Source: Branchiostoma floridae (Eukaryota; Chordata; Leptocardii; Amphioxiformes; Branchiostomatidae). From it: DNA of 64,000 nucleotides. The notes beneath the pieces are model-generated. The model saw only the letters and a program-made list of their open reading frames with translations. It was not told the origin of the DNA and made no database searches. The stretch is taken from positions 9,382,298 to 9,446,297 of the forward strand of contig NC_049988.1 in the NCBI RefSeq assembly GCF_000003815.2, written 5' to 3'. Positions 13,842-27,592 of this stretch are shown in pieces; the first letter of the stretch is position 1; each line of letters opens with the position of its first letter. Both the position numbers and the translations under genes were made by a program.

Positions 13842-14383
13842 AAGGGTTTATTAAATTGTCCTAACAATAAACTTTCAGGATTTCCTAAATGATGTTACAC
13901 ATAACTGTAAGCGGTGGGCTTTCTGGCTAACTTAATGCATGTAACTCTCCTCCGACCTTCGCGGCCCGGTGCTTGCCCTGGACCCACAGAACCAGCGGTA
14001 CAAGATACAAGAACAAGCCCCTCCCCCACACATCAGCAGAAAACGGCAGGAATTTGGGGTTTTACGGGGAGGCGGGGCGGGACCACGGGGCCCTGGCGCC
14101 AAAAGTCAACATGGGTCCATAACAATTTCCACGCTCCACTTCACACCAACCGTACATCCGAAAAGTTTCGCCATAGGTGTTTCCAGAAATACACTGACAC
14201 TATGACACTGTCACTATGACTTTCAACTGGCCATCGCTTGTCCTAGTTGAACATCGCTAGTACGCGGATAGACCAGCTACGTTAAAAGGGCGTGACAAAC
14301 AGGTCGGTTTCGGCTTTAGGAAAAATGTTGAAGAAGCGCTCACCTTTGGGATTCCACAAACATATGATACAGATAGATATAAT

Positions 14384-14499
14384 TTTACACTTTAAATCCG
14401 TGCATAGGCTTTGGGTCATTTCAACTTGAAATTGATCAGAGGACTGATCGAAAGCTTGCTGGTAAGCGCTTTATTTTGTGCACGGATTTAAAGTGTAAA
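14384..14499. repeat. foldback repeat with 21-bp perfect arms
   Basis: The 21 bases at 14384-14404 (TTTACACTTTAAATC onward) are the exact reverse complement of 14479-14499. Flanking ATGATAC/GTATATCAT extends the symmetry imperfectly. The loop holds TGATCAGAGGACTGATC, a second small inverted repeat. This looks like a short MITE; no target duplication was identified. Confidence 0.6.
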
Positions 14500-17175
14500 T
14501 TTGTATATCATGATTTTGATTACCGTCACAAATGAACTTACATTCAAGTGTATACAGGTAGATAGTTCATGCAAGTCTACATTCCACCAAAAGAGGCAAC
14601 CACTGTACAAACGACTTGTACATTACGTACAGAAACAGATATATATGTTTAACATTGTCCTGTGAGACTTGAACTCGGGGCCCAGCTGAATGATCCTTCA
14701 AAAAGGCTGGTACTAGTGGTCGTTGCCAAACATGTTTTGGCTCAAGATAAGCGGGGCTCTGCAAGACGCGAAGCCGTATCAGGCCCAATTTAACCCAGTT
14801 AACCACTTTGGCAAAGATCTAAGGCAGCGGCGATCGGTGTAACTTTAACTGCTACAGGTGTTGATGATTTGAAGAAACAAGATGTTAGGGCTGACATAGA
14901 TAGCCTTGTTTCTATCTCTACAGAGCTGTACGCCCTTCTACAGAGCTGTACGCCCTTGTCCTTGTCTTTGATTGGGCTCTTTGAGTCCACTGAATGGCCG
15001 ATAAGGGCGCTCCAATGAGCTTTGAAATAAAAGGCCGTAAATGTTCTTAACGTTCTCGTACGGGTGGATGTATGGTGTATCGGCAGTATCTGTCATGAAA
15101 CTTTGAAACTTGAATGTGTTTTTGAGCACAGCTAGATCTAATCGCACGGTTTGGTCTTTGGTGCATCACTAACTCTAACTACCAAACACATGTACACATT
15201 AGGCCTACCCAGTTCTACTGTCCAGTCATTCTCTCCACCCTCTTTGCCTTGGGCGCCTTCTGAGTTTAAAGTTTACACGCGGACTAAATATCATATCATA
15301 TAATCCCAAGATTATTATGTGTGTAACGTCTAGCACCTGAACTCACAAGGTGGGAAAGTTCTCTATCTAGGCATTTTACTACTCCTGTGATTTGTGGTTT
15401 CTTGAGCTCGAAGGGTTCTGTTGTAAAATTGAAATCACCTATACGGCCAGGCCCAATGTGAAGAAGCGGGGGCGTGGAGTCCATACTACGTCAATGCGCT
15501 AACGACAAACTACACTAAGCCTTAAAAGATTATGTAATGACGTCTTTACTACAATTAACGATGTAAGCGATGGAGCCGCAACCTTGGATCTTAAGCGCCC
15601 TTAACGGGATCATATAGTCTTAAACCGGGCGGGGCCAAGGATTTCAGGCCTGGGAACGGAGTCTGGCTGAGACTTGACATTATCCAGCCGAGTGTACTTT
15701 ATCCATGTACTATGTACTCATTACGTTCCTTTGGAGACCATCTCGTCAGAGCTAGATGTGCAGCAGATGTGTCCAGGGTTTTGTCAAGAGATAATATCAA
15801 TCTGAAAGGGAAGAAAGCATGGGGAGGAGGCTCCCATCTTAATCTTTTACTCCTCTGTATTTATTATCTCCGAGAAGACGACTTGGTAGGAGGTTATTAT
15901 CCTTTCACAAGCCTTTGTTTATCAGTTGTAATTAAATTTGTGAGCATCATTGTCGTCATCATCACCGTTGACAAGTCTGATGTATTAGATGATTTCTTTA
16001 CTTGTAGGACTTGTACCCTCTGGTTGAGGATGGGACTAAATGAGGTGAGGTGAGGACTCAGGAAGAAGTGATTTAAACTTAAGATTTTGTTGAAGATCTG
16101 GATCCATATTCGAAGAGAGGAAAAGTTTTTGCTGTTTTTCCATATGTTGTTGTAGTGGGAACGACTAGTCATTGGTCGGCTCACCAACACTCAACAAGAA
16201 CTCAAAGCAGTCAGCAGCATCTGCAAAGTATCCAAACATGTGTATTCATACAAATGGCCAATGAGCATCCATCACAGGTACTGACAACCATATGAAAATA
16301 CCTCATTCCTGTTGGTATACTAGAGTCTATACAACCCCCAATATTGAAACACTTCCCATACCAGAGTGCACTGTTGGCATCATCGTTTTTCAAGCGGTCT
16401 GTTGCAACTTTATCAGAGCTTGACTGAAGAGCTCCTTGCGGGAGTTGTTTTGTTTTCCGCCTTCTCCACCAAAGTTGTTATCTTCTGCAAACGTGCGTGC
16501 AGGACGGGTGCAGCAGGTGTCGGAAACGTCCTGCCACCGCGAGGGGAGGTATTGTTACGACTCGTGGCACTATCACAACATCCTCGGGCGATATCATCAG
16601 GTTTGTCCAGCAGTTGGCTCCGGGGTTGCTGTTGGTTTTTCGTCGGATGATTGTGAATCATGATAATCACGATAGAGGATTTCCGCCCCCTCCCTTTCCA
16701 CCTACTTAACACATTTACTACATGTACAGGACTTATCTATTGAGTTATTCCTTTTGTCTGATGGAAACCGCTTCAGCATATATCACTTCTAACAGACAAA
16801 TAAGGTGGAGGTCCAAGTTTAGATTTGTTGCTAATGGTCTTTGCACAATGCATTTAAACGTGGAAGAATTTTGACAAAAAGCATTTACCAGTATTTCCAT
16901 TTATTCACTTATTGATTGATCCATGGATTGATTGATCCAATCATCCATAGATCAATTCATTCATGCAGTATTTAATCAATATAGAATATTAATTCTTTCA
17001 TTGCAGACTTCGTCTGTAATTTAGCCATTCTTTGGTCTTTGCACTTTTTTGAAAGATATTCGTCCTTCGCTGTCGGTTTCACAGGTAGCCAACGATGTAG
17101 ACTCTACTACTGCTTGTCGAAATGAGTGGTCAGAAGATGGTGAAAATTCGGTAAGTTTGATAACCTTACCTCACC

Positions 17176-17203
17176 CTTTATGGAGATAAAAGTCTCCATA
17201 AAG
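17176..17203. repeat. 11-bp hairpin
   Basis: CTTTATGGAGA at 17176-17186 and TCTCCATAAAG at 17193-17203 form a perfect stem with a 6-base loop. It lies in otherwise featureless DNA; function unknown. Confidence 0.45.
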
Positions 17204-19522
17204 TTACTCTATTTCATCACAACGTACTGTTATGATTCTGATAACTGAATGTTGATATGCAGATACTATGTAAATAAGCGTGTAAATGATAACCTCTTTA
17301 TCACTAAACAAATAGGACAGAAATTTATTCAGATGGCGATATCGTTATCTTCTGATAGATCGTTGATGAAGATTTCATTACGGATGTAATTGTGCTTGCG
17401 AAGAGTGGGCAAATTGATAAGTTTGTGCTTTTAGGTAAGCACATAAATAGTTAATTGTAGTCACATAACAGTATTACATTATTCAACAAGCTTCTGTGGT
17501 GTATGCCACTGATACAACGTTTGAACATTCTGCATCATTGTATTAATGGATTGGGTACTATGCCTTTGTGGAGACACGTTTAAAGATTCCTTAAACTAGC
17601 CAATATAAGAATTATGTTGATTACAAGTGTATAAAGGTATGGATTGATGTTTCGGTCTCTCCTTAAGCAGTAACATCTCGGAAAGTCTCGGGCGAACTCT
17701 GGTGTACGACGTGCCTGTATTTCATTTTAGAAAAGCATTTTTTTCCCAAAATGCAATTCCATTTAGAATTTCGCTATTTTGCCACTCCCTTCGATAAGAA
17801 GCCTGACGCTGTTTGAAAAGTATTTATTCAATACAAGGAAATGCTACGAGCATGCATTTTCTGTATCCCATGCCCTGACACCCTTCACCGTATTATGGAC
17901 TGACGGGCCGTTATTATCCTAAGATTAAGTTCTGATCTGATTATGAAGTGGCCGAGGGCGCGCCGGCTCAGGTTGCGGTGTAGTTTACAAAGTGGCGGCT
18001 ACATCAAACAATGCGCCCCAAATCATCTCCCCCACCCCACCCCAGGGACCCCGGTCTCTCCCCTATAACCGTCTGTCCCCGGGGGTGCTCTAAGGATCAA
18101 ATGCAACAAAGTCAATCCGAAGAGAAGGTGTGTCATAGTTTATTTTGACAGTTGCCATTTGGTGGACATATATCCTGGTCTAAACGACGAATAAAAGAGT
18201 AACTACGTCCGTCTCATTAACGTTTAGACAATAAAATGTTTAAGTACCTGGACGTGTCTAAAGGGAGAAAGTAATAGTGGAATGTATATCACAGGTGGTC
18301 ACGTTCGGACATCTCCAAGAACAAAGGTAATTTCCCTGGATTTGATAAGCTTGTTCAGTTCTTCCAAGCGAAAAACTGATTTCCTGTAGTGTTAGCGATT
18401 TTCATTGATACTAGACTTCTGACGGAAATCGTCTCTACTCACGCAGTTCTACATTATTTGGGAAAATTGTATCTTTTTAGGCTAGATAGCTAAATTTCGT
18501 TGTGTTTGTACCAGTCAGTAGATCAGAGAAACACTGACAAATAAATTTCGGTACACATCACATTAACATTCTTGTCTCAGATGCTGTCTCGTCCTATTAT
18601 TGTCATTGTCATAAGTAATGAGTTTTTATAAGGAACTCTAGATGTAAGGGGAAAGAAGGAACATTCCCTGCTATCAATGGAATAGCAAAACAAAAGGAAA
18701 GTTTGCAGTATTTGTTCCGATCTTTAAGTCTGTGTAACACTCTGCTGTCCAGGGCTGCAGTAACTGGCCCCTCCCCGCGGAGGCCGGTGGATGTTGAGCG
18801 AGCTGCTATAAGTGAGATTTAATCAGGCTATTCCGATCTTTACCTGTCTTGTGATAATCAGGATGTGTATGAACATGACAAACTGATGTAATTAAATGGA
18901 TGACATCCTCAGGCCACCACAAAGTTCTTGCGAGCGAGCAAATTCTTGCGGAAGAAAAAAAAAACAAGTTGGGCAAAAGACGTTCCCTTCAGTAAGTCTA
19001 TCAAAGTGGTCAGGGAGATTGAACAAATGGCTAAACACACAGTCAGAGAACATATGGTACACCAAACAATAAACTCTTTTCTTGTTGGTCTCTCACGTAT
19101 TCGTTTTTGACTTTGGAAGACTTCCTTCATTGATGGTTCTGATTTCCCATATTTTGTTACAGTTAACTGCAAATTGCAATTGCCATACATTTCCATATTT
19201 TGCAACTTTTTGGTACAATATCCTGTATGGTCGCAAACTTATTGTTTAAACGGACGAAAGTTGATGCGCACGTGACCGTCTGCATAGGATAATCAAGTCA
19301 ACGTGGCGTTATGACATCAAGCCAATTCTGTCACGTATGATTGATGACTCATCGTTAGAGTATACTAAACGGGACCAAGGGAAGCGGTCCTTAAATTTAA
19401 AGGTCGTTTCCACGTCCCGCTGGGTTATGGGGAGTTTTAAACGGAAATGAAGTGTTTTCAGCTGCATCCTGTAATGTCCATAGCTATTCAGAGGAAAGAG
19501 TCTTGGTGTGTTGTAGTTTTTG

Positions 19523-19584
19523 AGCAGAGCAGAGTAGAGTAGAGTAGAGTAGAGTAGAGTAGAGTAGAGTAGAGTAGAGTAGAG
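19523..19584 (+). repeat. AGAGT pentanucleotide microsatellite
   Basis: About ten tandem copies of AGAGT, introduced by GAGCAGAGC variants. A reading frame through it is repeat-driven and not a gene. Confidence 0.92.
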
Positions 19585-22500
19585 ATCTTCGGTTAGGTAG
19601 GAGTCTTGCTACAGTTGAGACTAAGACAGAAAACGGCCACCGAGGTTGTTGAAAGTCAAACCAAATCAATCCATTCATCGTAACTTAACGTATCGATATA
19701 TGTGTGGTTGTCATCATCGGTCGGCTGCATATATTTACACTCGCTATAGAACACATGGTACAGAAATGTTTCTAGTGAAGAAATCGAAGTTTTTTCTCTC
19801 TCGCTGCTTCCAATGTGTGCACACATATTTGCCTGTATTCTAAGTTACAACGACAAGGACCTATCTCGATGTTCCTGGGATTGACTTGCTTATTTTGTCT
19901 ACATGCTATCGGGATGGGGTGGGAGGGTATTAAATTTGGTAAAACAAGCTGATACGCATCACGAATAATTGGGCGATTAACGGGACAGTTATCTTTTAAA
20001 GTAGGAGCGTAACGTAAAGTTCGGAATGTCAGGTCTCTGACTACCGCGCGCACGTCAAAAATGTCGATAAGAAATTTCCAAAAAATTGTTTTCCTTGATC
20101 CTACAGTCACGCGACTCGCGAGGATTTAGCCCAAACATTGGATTGTGAAAGATCATACCAGTGTTGTCGGGAAACCATCATTTTTATGGATTTTGTACTT
20201 CCGCTGTTGGGACGCGGTGTTATATGAGAATATGACCTTCACCATGGTAACAAAGTCAGTAAGAATCCCTGCATAGGAATGTCACGCTTTGATCACGTTT
20301 TGATGGAGGTACGCCAGCTGGCCGGCTAAGATCTTATGGAGATTACGAGGCATAAACCTGGCTTATGTTATCAAAGGGATCAGGATTTCTTAATGGTAGA
20401 ACACAATATCCCGTGCTGAAGCCAGTCTGTATGTATCGCCTCAACTCACGTCAGTCTCGGAGCCGCGAGGCGTGAAATCACGTCTCTGCGCACCTGCCGT
20501 TCCTCCGTTCCCGCGTCTTCTCAAGTCACGCGATATTTCATCTGGTCACGTGACACTTGCGCGAGATCCCACGGGATCTGAGAACACTTGTTGTCCCCAA
20601 AACTATCCTCACGTTTCTCGATTCAAAGCCAAAGCGTCAACTTTTCAACAGAGAAATGCTTTTCCTGGACATCAAGTGGACAGTCCAGCCTTTCCTATCA
20701 GAAAGTTAGATAAGGAAATGACCACTCCTTTTGGATGTGAGCGCCTGTTATCCCTGGCTGTTGATTAGAGGATTACGGAAGATAACGTTTGTTTTTGATG
20801 AGGAAAGTTGATCCGTCGTTGATACGATAATGGCAAGAACAGGCGGCTGGATGATTTCAAGTATCTGGGAAGAAATTTGGGGCGAGATGTCTCGAGGGGA
20901 AAAGGTTAGGCTTGTATGACGCGTTCAGACGGCTGACCCACATTTGATACTGTAGTACTGTTCTTTTTACGTTCGAGTGCATTTGATCTTGCATGTGAAG
21001 CAAGTGGTGTTGTCAAGATTTTATTGTAGAAACGCGCCTGACGATGGCGACCTATTGCTGCGATTCTCTCTACCACATGTATGTTATAGAGTTACTGTTA
21101 GCCCAAGGACGTTATACCTTGGTTAGCCTAAAGAATCAAAGTATTATTTCTGTTCAATCACTCTTTCGGTTACCGGCTGAAGATTAATTTTATCTGTCCT
21201 GACTGAGGCCAGGTTATAGTCCACCCTATCTCAAATAAACAGGGTACGTGACCAAAATGGCGCTGGTAACGTCACACTACACTGACCAGTCGAAACTCAT
21301 TTCTGGCGAGGCCAGGCTGCGGATTATCTGTGTCCAGTCACAGTTCTGTCATGGCGCAAATCTGGACATTTGTAACAATAATAGATCACCGATAAGCATC
21401 GTCAGATCCCGGCCGCTCGTGGACAGGTCGGGGCACGGACTGTGTCATCCTCCTGATATCAGGGGAAGTCATGATCAGGCAATCTTTGGCTTTTCTCATT
21501 TGTCTGTACATGCACCCTATCCCTAATCCTATCCTTGATAATCAAAGGAACTGTCTTCTTCAATGGGACACAGTGGTGCCGATCTTCCCGGGCCGCAACT
21601 AGGCAAACACGCTGTATTGAAGTCCTTCGACTTGAGATGCCAAGTATGTAAACGGATTTTACACTTGTAAACTGTGCATGACATTACCTTGCATTAAATT
21701 AGTGTTCCTCTTTCTGAACAACTTAGAATTGAACACTTCCTTTCGGTTAGATGACTGGGCTACTGGAAAGACATCCTTCTTGTACAACATAAAACTGCTA
21801 GATCTATCGGTGTTAGGTACGTTTCTTGTGCAAACAAACACACTTACAGTGTTGTCAACACATAGCCCATCGAAACTCTGGACTATGTCACGAAGACTGC
21901 GGTCCGCGCGTTGCCATGTACGCTATCAATGTTTGTTGTTTTACATTGCCCTTCGAGTGGCCTTCGAGTAACTTTCCCTGTTGACGTTCAATACTCATTT
22001 GTTGACATATCATATCTGGTACTTTTGCACTTTGAAGACGAATGTGACATCCGACGTTTTGGCGCACCAGGCAATTGCGCAAAAACGTACTGTTTAGTTC
22101 ATAGACTTCCTCGCAAGCACACATCAAGGGATCAAGTTTAGTACTACGACAGACGGGACATCATGTTTTAGAACTACAGGTGCATAGTCTGCTTCCTGGC
22201 TTTGTGGCAGCGTTACAAGTGGGCATGTGGAAGGTGTCCATGAGATCTTGGTACCATGGGGATACGGGAGAAAAAAGGTGTTGAAAGATAGCAAACAAAC
22301 ATCGGCGGACTTTTCCTCATACACCCACCGACCCACACTCGCATACAATGACTTGTCCCTCATTTTTGGAGGCCATCCAGAGTCGCCCTGTCTTGTCTCC
22401 AGGACAGGTCACATCACGTTCCCGCCTTTTCGCCCCTCCTGGATTCCTCTCGTCCCCAGGGTCGTCATTAGGATGATGCTTCCCACCACCGCCCAGGCGG

Positions 22501-23899
22501 CGCCTCTGATCTCGGTAATACCCCGTAAAACTGGAGACGATCCGGAATAATCACCATGACGACGGTCAAACGTACAAGGTCCATAACATCATCCTTGTTT
22601 ACACGCAATGTCAGTGTCCCTAGGCTCAACGTGAACATCACTTCAAATATTCTGAACATTCAAGATCTTTCTAGCAATATAAATCTTTCTGATACTTCAA
22701 ATATGTGGCATGATTTTCTTACTGTGCCATAAAATCGTCTCAGAAGTAGAATCTTACAAATCTAGGATATGTTTTAACAGGTTACAGGGTTTATAGGGTT
22801 GCAACAATAAATTGTTCTTAAAATCAGTCCTCAGCCAGTAAAATTGTCTTACATGCTGTCAAGTCCAATGTCGCAATGTATTGGTCTTTGAGACTGCCTT
22901 GTTATTAATTTCTTGGTCTGTTAAGAAAACGTTGCTAATATTACAACAAAAAGGTTGCAGTTGTTGTGATATTCAATATTGCAACTTTCATGTCAGCTGT
23001 CTCGTCTTGTACCTCCCTTCTTGTCACGTCTTGATTCCTTCCAACAGATGTCACCGAGGGCTGATCTAGTCAGCGTGAAAAAGTAAATTTGTGGAAAATG
23101 CAGATTTTCCGCGCGAACTTCTGCCTTTTGCTCTGGCCGTAATGACCGATTCCCGGTGGACCCAGGACCGATCCCTGGTGGACCCAGGATGACGCGATCT
23201 GCCTCAGATTTCGTGACAACGAGGGGAAAGGATCCGTTCTGCCGGATCTGCCGATTCCCCGCCGCCGACTCCTGGGATGACGCACCTTGTTTTCCTGCGG
23301 TGTTCGATTAATGGTCGATTAATTTGAAGAAACCATTCGACATAGGAATTAGAGAAGGGTTATTAAAACCTAGATTTCTCACGCTTTTTTTGCAAATAAA
23401 TTCCCTTTTGACATGAAATGGTGGTTTAGCCATCTCCTGTTCCTACTTAACCTAACTTTACAACTGTACTTTAAAGTTACGTTCTCTTGTCCCATGTTTG
23501 CTCAGTGACGGTCTAGTACACAACACAAAGTCCACCCGTCAAGGTATGCACATCGCCAAGTCTTGACATTTATGACCTCAGGTCGAGTGAAAGCAATGGG
23601 AACTGACACACCTGCCTGTTACAGGTAGCAAATATCTGCTTCGTGGATCTCGTCAACATATTAAAGACTTCTACTGATTGTCAGTTCATAACAACAGAAG
23701 AACCAACCACTGTAACAGGTCGTCGACTTGGGGCGTTTCTGTGCGCAATGCAATGTGAAGGTCTCTTAGCCTTTCAATGTAGTTATTCAATGTCGTTGTG
23801 TCTTGGGCATGGTATTAGGGTGCTCATTACACGTGTGACTCTAGTTTTTGCGTACGCGCACGTCAGGTATACCATTTACGCCTGTGAGGAACAGCCACG
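19585..23899. other. no recognised gene
   Basis: A small tandem pair GGTGGACCCAGGA lies at about 23155-23188. The remaining short frames match no family I know. Confidence 0.45.
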
Positions 23900-23982
23900 A
23901 CGGCTTACCAGGAATGATCGAAGTCGTGACCTCTCGATTTGCGATCCCATGCCCACTAACTTGACCACTCGATACGGTTGAG
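23900..23982 (-). mobile_element. degenerate tRNA-like SINE head
   Basis: On the minus strand an A-box-like TGGTCAAGTTAG (23956-23967) and a B-box-like GACTTCGATC (23916-23925) sit at tRNA-like spacing. The stems do not pair well and there is no intact acceptor stem, so this is more likely a tRNA-derived SINE fragment than a tRNA gene. No target-site duplication was found. Confidence 0.45.
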
Positions 23983-24019
23983 GCTGCATTGTCAGACAAC
24001 GCTGTCGTGTCAAGGAACC

Positions 24020-24275
24020 TTTCCAAACTGGGACCCAACCGGGAAGCTTTCGGCTCCGAAAAGTATCATATACGCGTACCTACCTACCTAGTCCCTTGAC
24101 CTTCAGGTCGTTGGAGGACAAGGTAGTCATGAAGATGAAGACATATGTATGATATAAAAGACACCAAACGTAAAGAGAATAGTCGTGGACATTGTTCGTA
24201 TATGTTTTATGTAACATTTCTATTCTTCGCTTCCACAACTATAACCCGGCCGGGCCCCGGTTTGAGAATGTGACA
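24020..24275. mobile_element. GC-rich foldback MITE, copy 1
   Basis: CAAACTGGGACCCAACCGGG (24024-24043) faces CCCGGCCGGGCCCCGGTTTG (24245-24264); the arms match at 16 of 20 positions and all differences are C-to-T or G-to-A, as expected of decayed CpG. It continues to AATGTGAC, as in the copy at 38660-38825. Inside lies the CCTACCTACCTAG repeat (24077-24114), likely a nested insertion. Confidence 0.6.
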
Positions 24276-26989
24276 TTAGCCTAAAGTATTGCCACTGAAC
24301 CCAGATGAAGGACACCTCAGTCTAAGTTGACGGTTGTTGCTTGGCAGCGAAGACACAAACCTACCAGTACATCTGGTGTGCTCAGGTGAGCGCAGGTATC
24401 TGGAACACCTGAAGTGACAGAAAGATCTTATTCTTAACGTTTCAGGGGAACCATTTGTCGATATATACGTGTTCAGTCACCTGAACCAAGAGTGAGGGGT
24501 TATGACTATCGGATACAAACCATTAGACTCAACCATAAACTTTGAATTGTTTGCCCAGATGTGATCCTAACTCATTATCACATGTGCCCAGTTGGTGGGC
24601 AAGTTATATATATAAGTATCATAAATGGTATACTGTGCTCCCTTGTATTGTTGATTCAAGATATATTTTTTATCTCAGACCATTCTATCTCAAGTCCAAG
24701 ACCACCTGTAGGCTGCAGTGAAATAGATAGCAACTCTTCTGTTTTAACTTTAGTCTGACTGTAGTACTTCCTTCATGTTTTCTTAAGTTGATCAAGTTCA
24801 CAGAAATCATATGCGCATGCGTGTCCGTTTGTGCCCTGCACGAATGCCCGGCGTGCGAACCGTTCGGTTGTTTGACGATTAACGTGTTTTTTATTTGCGT
24901 ATTTCGTCATCCGCAGTTTTATGACACGTCACTAAATCACGTGTGCTGGACGTGTGGGTTCGCGGAGAGCGGTGTTTATGTAAGGGTCCTGCCTAATCAG
25001 GGGGCCACACAAGACCTTAAGAACAACTGTTTGCACGGCAAGTTTACCTGTTTGCATAAAGCAGCCGATTCTATTACCTGTTGAGCTCACCTGTGTTTGA
25101 CGTGAGTTAACACACCTGAGGTTGGGCACACCTGAGCAGACTGACGTCACAAGGAGAAAAGTGATGAACTATTCACGGAATGCTCTCCTTCACTTTTAAT
25201 TAAAACAATAATAGCCACCACCGCGCTTTATATATTTTACTAATATTGGTTAAAACTTGGCAATCTTTTGAGCTTCGCTGTATCCCTTTTTTAACGATCA
25301 TATCGAAATCATTTTCTTCATGATTTAAAAACCTCTTGAATAAAACAAATTACGCCAAGCAATAATTTGCAATAAAACTTCCTTTGTAAGGTGACAAATA
25401 TATTACCGTTAGTTACATGAAAAGCACAAAGGAAAAACGTTTGGAAGAGTAATGAAGACAATGTTGACTTCGATATCCGCTGGACAAATACACAAGGACT
25501 CACAGGTGGCTGAAAATTGCTGCCGATGAAAAGAGTTATCGAGCGGAGGTAATATTGCAGTATGAACCAGTCTATAGAAGAAGAATTTACTACAGTCTTG
25601 TCAACATTTCTTTAAGGTAGTCACAGAGGGTCCTTTCAAGTCATTACGTTGGTATCCAATAAACCGAACTAAACGTTGCACACTTGTAACAAAACAGGTG
25701 ACCTCTAGCTGGGACCTCTTGTCGCTGTCATGTCGTGTTGATCCCTGTATATAAAGATACACGGCTTTCCGATAGAGCACAAACACACAGTTTGTTTCCT
25801 ATTCATCTCACTGAGTTGTTATTTGCGTTTTGTTGTCACCGACCTGTTGTCGACACACCTGCTGTTTGCGTTCCGTTGTCATGCGCGCATGGAACACCGT
25901 ATCGGAGAGCAGGCCAAATGGAACAGTAAGTAAGTGAGTCGGAAGGTTCATAGAAATGCTTTCAGCCTCTTTGAGGGGAAAATACTGCTTTTCTCTTCAT
26001 CGCTTCCTGATACAGTTGATCGTGAATGGAGACTGGAGGTAGCTCATAGTCCACACATGTACAGCTAAAAAGCAAAGACTCTATAAAAGAGCTGAAGTAA
26101 ATCCAAACTTGTGCTAATTTTATACAAGTGACGGTGTCAATCGTACATTACATAGCTGAAGTTTTGTGCTGCGTTTTATATGCAGACCATTCAAGCATGA
26201 TTTTATTGTTGAGATACAATGAAAATAGGAACAAAGAAGAACTATTGACGAAGACTCCTTTTTTCTGTCTCGGCGCATAGAGAAATTTATTTTAGATGTA
26301 ACACCTCAATAAAAATTAATCAAAATCGTTCAAGGACAAATTTAGGGAAAGTTTGCGCGGCTAAATCGACAATCATACATCCAGTTGTAGGTAGGGAGCT
26401 CCCTACGTTTATACGGGAAAACAGGTCTTTGAAAAGTGCCCTTCCATAGACTGGGTAAGGGAAATTTCAAATTTCGCAGTACAGTTCATGATCAGGTTGT
26501 ATCGTATACAAAGGGCAGTAAATATATGCGAATTATCTTAAGTATATCCCAAGGTACGACTTATGCAACCATAGGAGTGCAAATCCTCCAAACCACGACA
26601 GAGACAGGGTCCGGTCTTCTTAGTAACAGTCATTGGGGTCTACAAGGCACACAATTGCCTACCGGTCTTTGGACATGAATTTATGATTTTTCATTCCTTT
26701 TTCCAATTTGCGTCCATCGATCACCAGAAGAATTTGCACCCGTCGCATTTCCTTTTGTTCAGCACTGGAGACTTCAAAATTCCTGCGCGGAAGAATACAC
26801 AAACAGCCTTTTGTTTCACTTGCACACCTGTGGCCTGGACCGCAGCACCGCAATCATCCGCGCTTGGTTGATTAAGCTGTTTACCACACTGTCGAGTAAT
26901 AACTCGTATTTGCACGGATTCAATATTTGGAGGTTGTTAATTTAGGAAGCTTATTTGTTCGCCCCTACATCGAGGTCGTGTTTTTCCCC
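24276..26989. other. no recognised gene
   Basis: A 16-bp perfect palindrome GTAGGGAGCTCCCTAC lies at 26391-26406. Nothing else definite. Confidence 0.45.
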
Positions 26990-27264
26990 TCTCACCTGTG
27001 TGACATCCAACGGTGGTGTCCTAGATATGACAACTTGTCACAAGAACGATGGTCGATGTTCACACCTTGTCAGCATAAACAAGTTTACCTGTGTTGGGTA
27101 GCACGGCTTCTGAGAGGTGTACGTCTCTCACCTTCAAGCTTGATCAGGCTATTCTCACCTGTGTGATCTGACATCCAACAGGGATGTCCTACGCGTAGAT
27201 ATGACAAGAACGATGGTCTGTATTCACACCTTGTCAGCAAAAGCAAGTTTACCTGTGTTGGGTA
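26990..27264 (+). repeat. imperfect direct duplication of about 110 bp
   Basis: The block at 26990-27100 (CTCACCTGTGTGACATCC to CTGTGTTGGGTA) is repeated at 27152-27264 with small indels. The spacing is about 165 bp. The second copy abuts the MITE at 27271. Not coding; origin unclear. Confidence 0.75.
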
Positions 27265-27270
27265 AAGCTA

Positions 27271-27592
27271 GGGGCACAACCCGCCGTACTTGCAAGTGCG
27301 TGCTGTCTACGTGCCAAAACGTGGGCAATCTTTTGGTATCCGTAAGTGGTAAGTACCGTCTCCGTACGAACACGTGGCGAATCCCACGGATTTGGGAGCA
27401 CGCAGACACGCCGTAGAAATTTAAGTGCATGCAGAACTTTCTCTGCGTTCGGGCTGCGGATTCGCCCTCCGTACGTGCCAGTACGGGCGACGCACCTGCC
27501 ATGTACAGACTGAACGTTTTCAGGAATATGTGGCGGACGTGGCCTCCACAAAAAACGTACGGACAAATTGCACGTACGGCGGGTTGTGCCCC
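27271..27592. mobile_element. MITE with 25-bp terminal inverted repeats
   Basis: GGGGCACAACCCGCCGTACT at 27271-27290 extends to 27295 and is matched inverted at 27568-27592 with one mismatch in 25. The interior is rich in ACGTGCC and CGTACG motifs and has no conserved protein. Reading frames through it on both strands reflect its high GC content. No clear target duplication was found, so the superfamily is uncertain. Confidence 0.78.

Larger units (their letters stand above)
12139..19522. other. no recognised gene; C tract and two foldbacks
   Basis: Apart from the features at 13826, 14384 and 17176, there is a patch of ATTGAT/ATCAAT repeats at about 16905-16985, AT-rich and partly palindromic. 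No coding exon is recognised. Confidence 0.45.

Noticed and set aside
14650-14780. Second tRNA-derived element (AGTTCAAGTCTC resembling a B box)
   Set aside because: No convincing A box at the right distance and no tRNA-like body.
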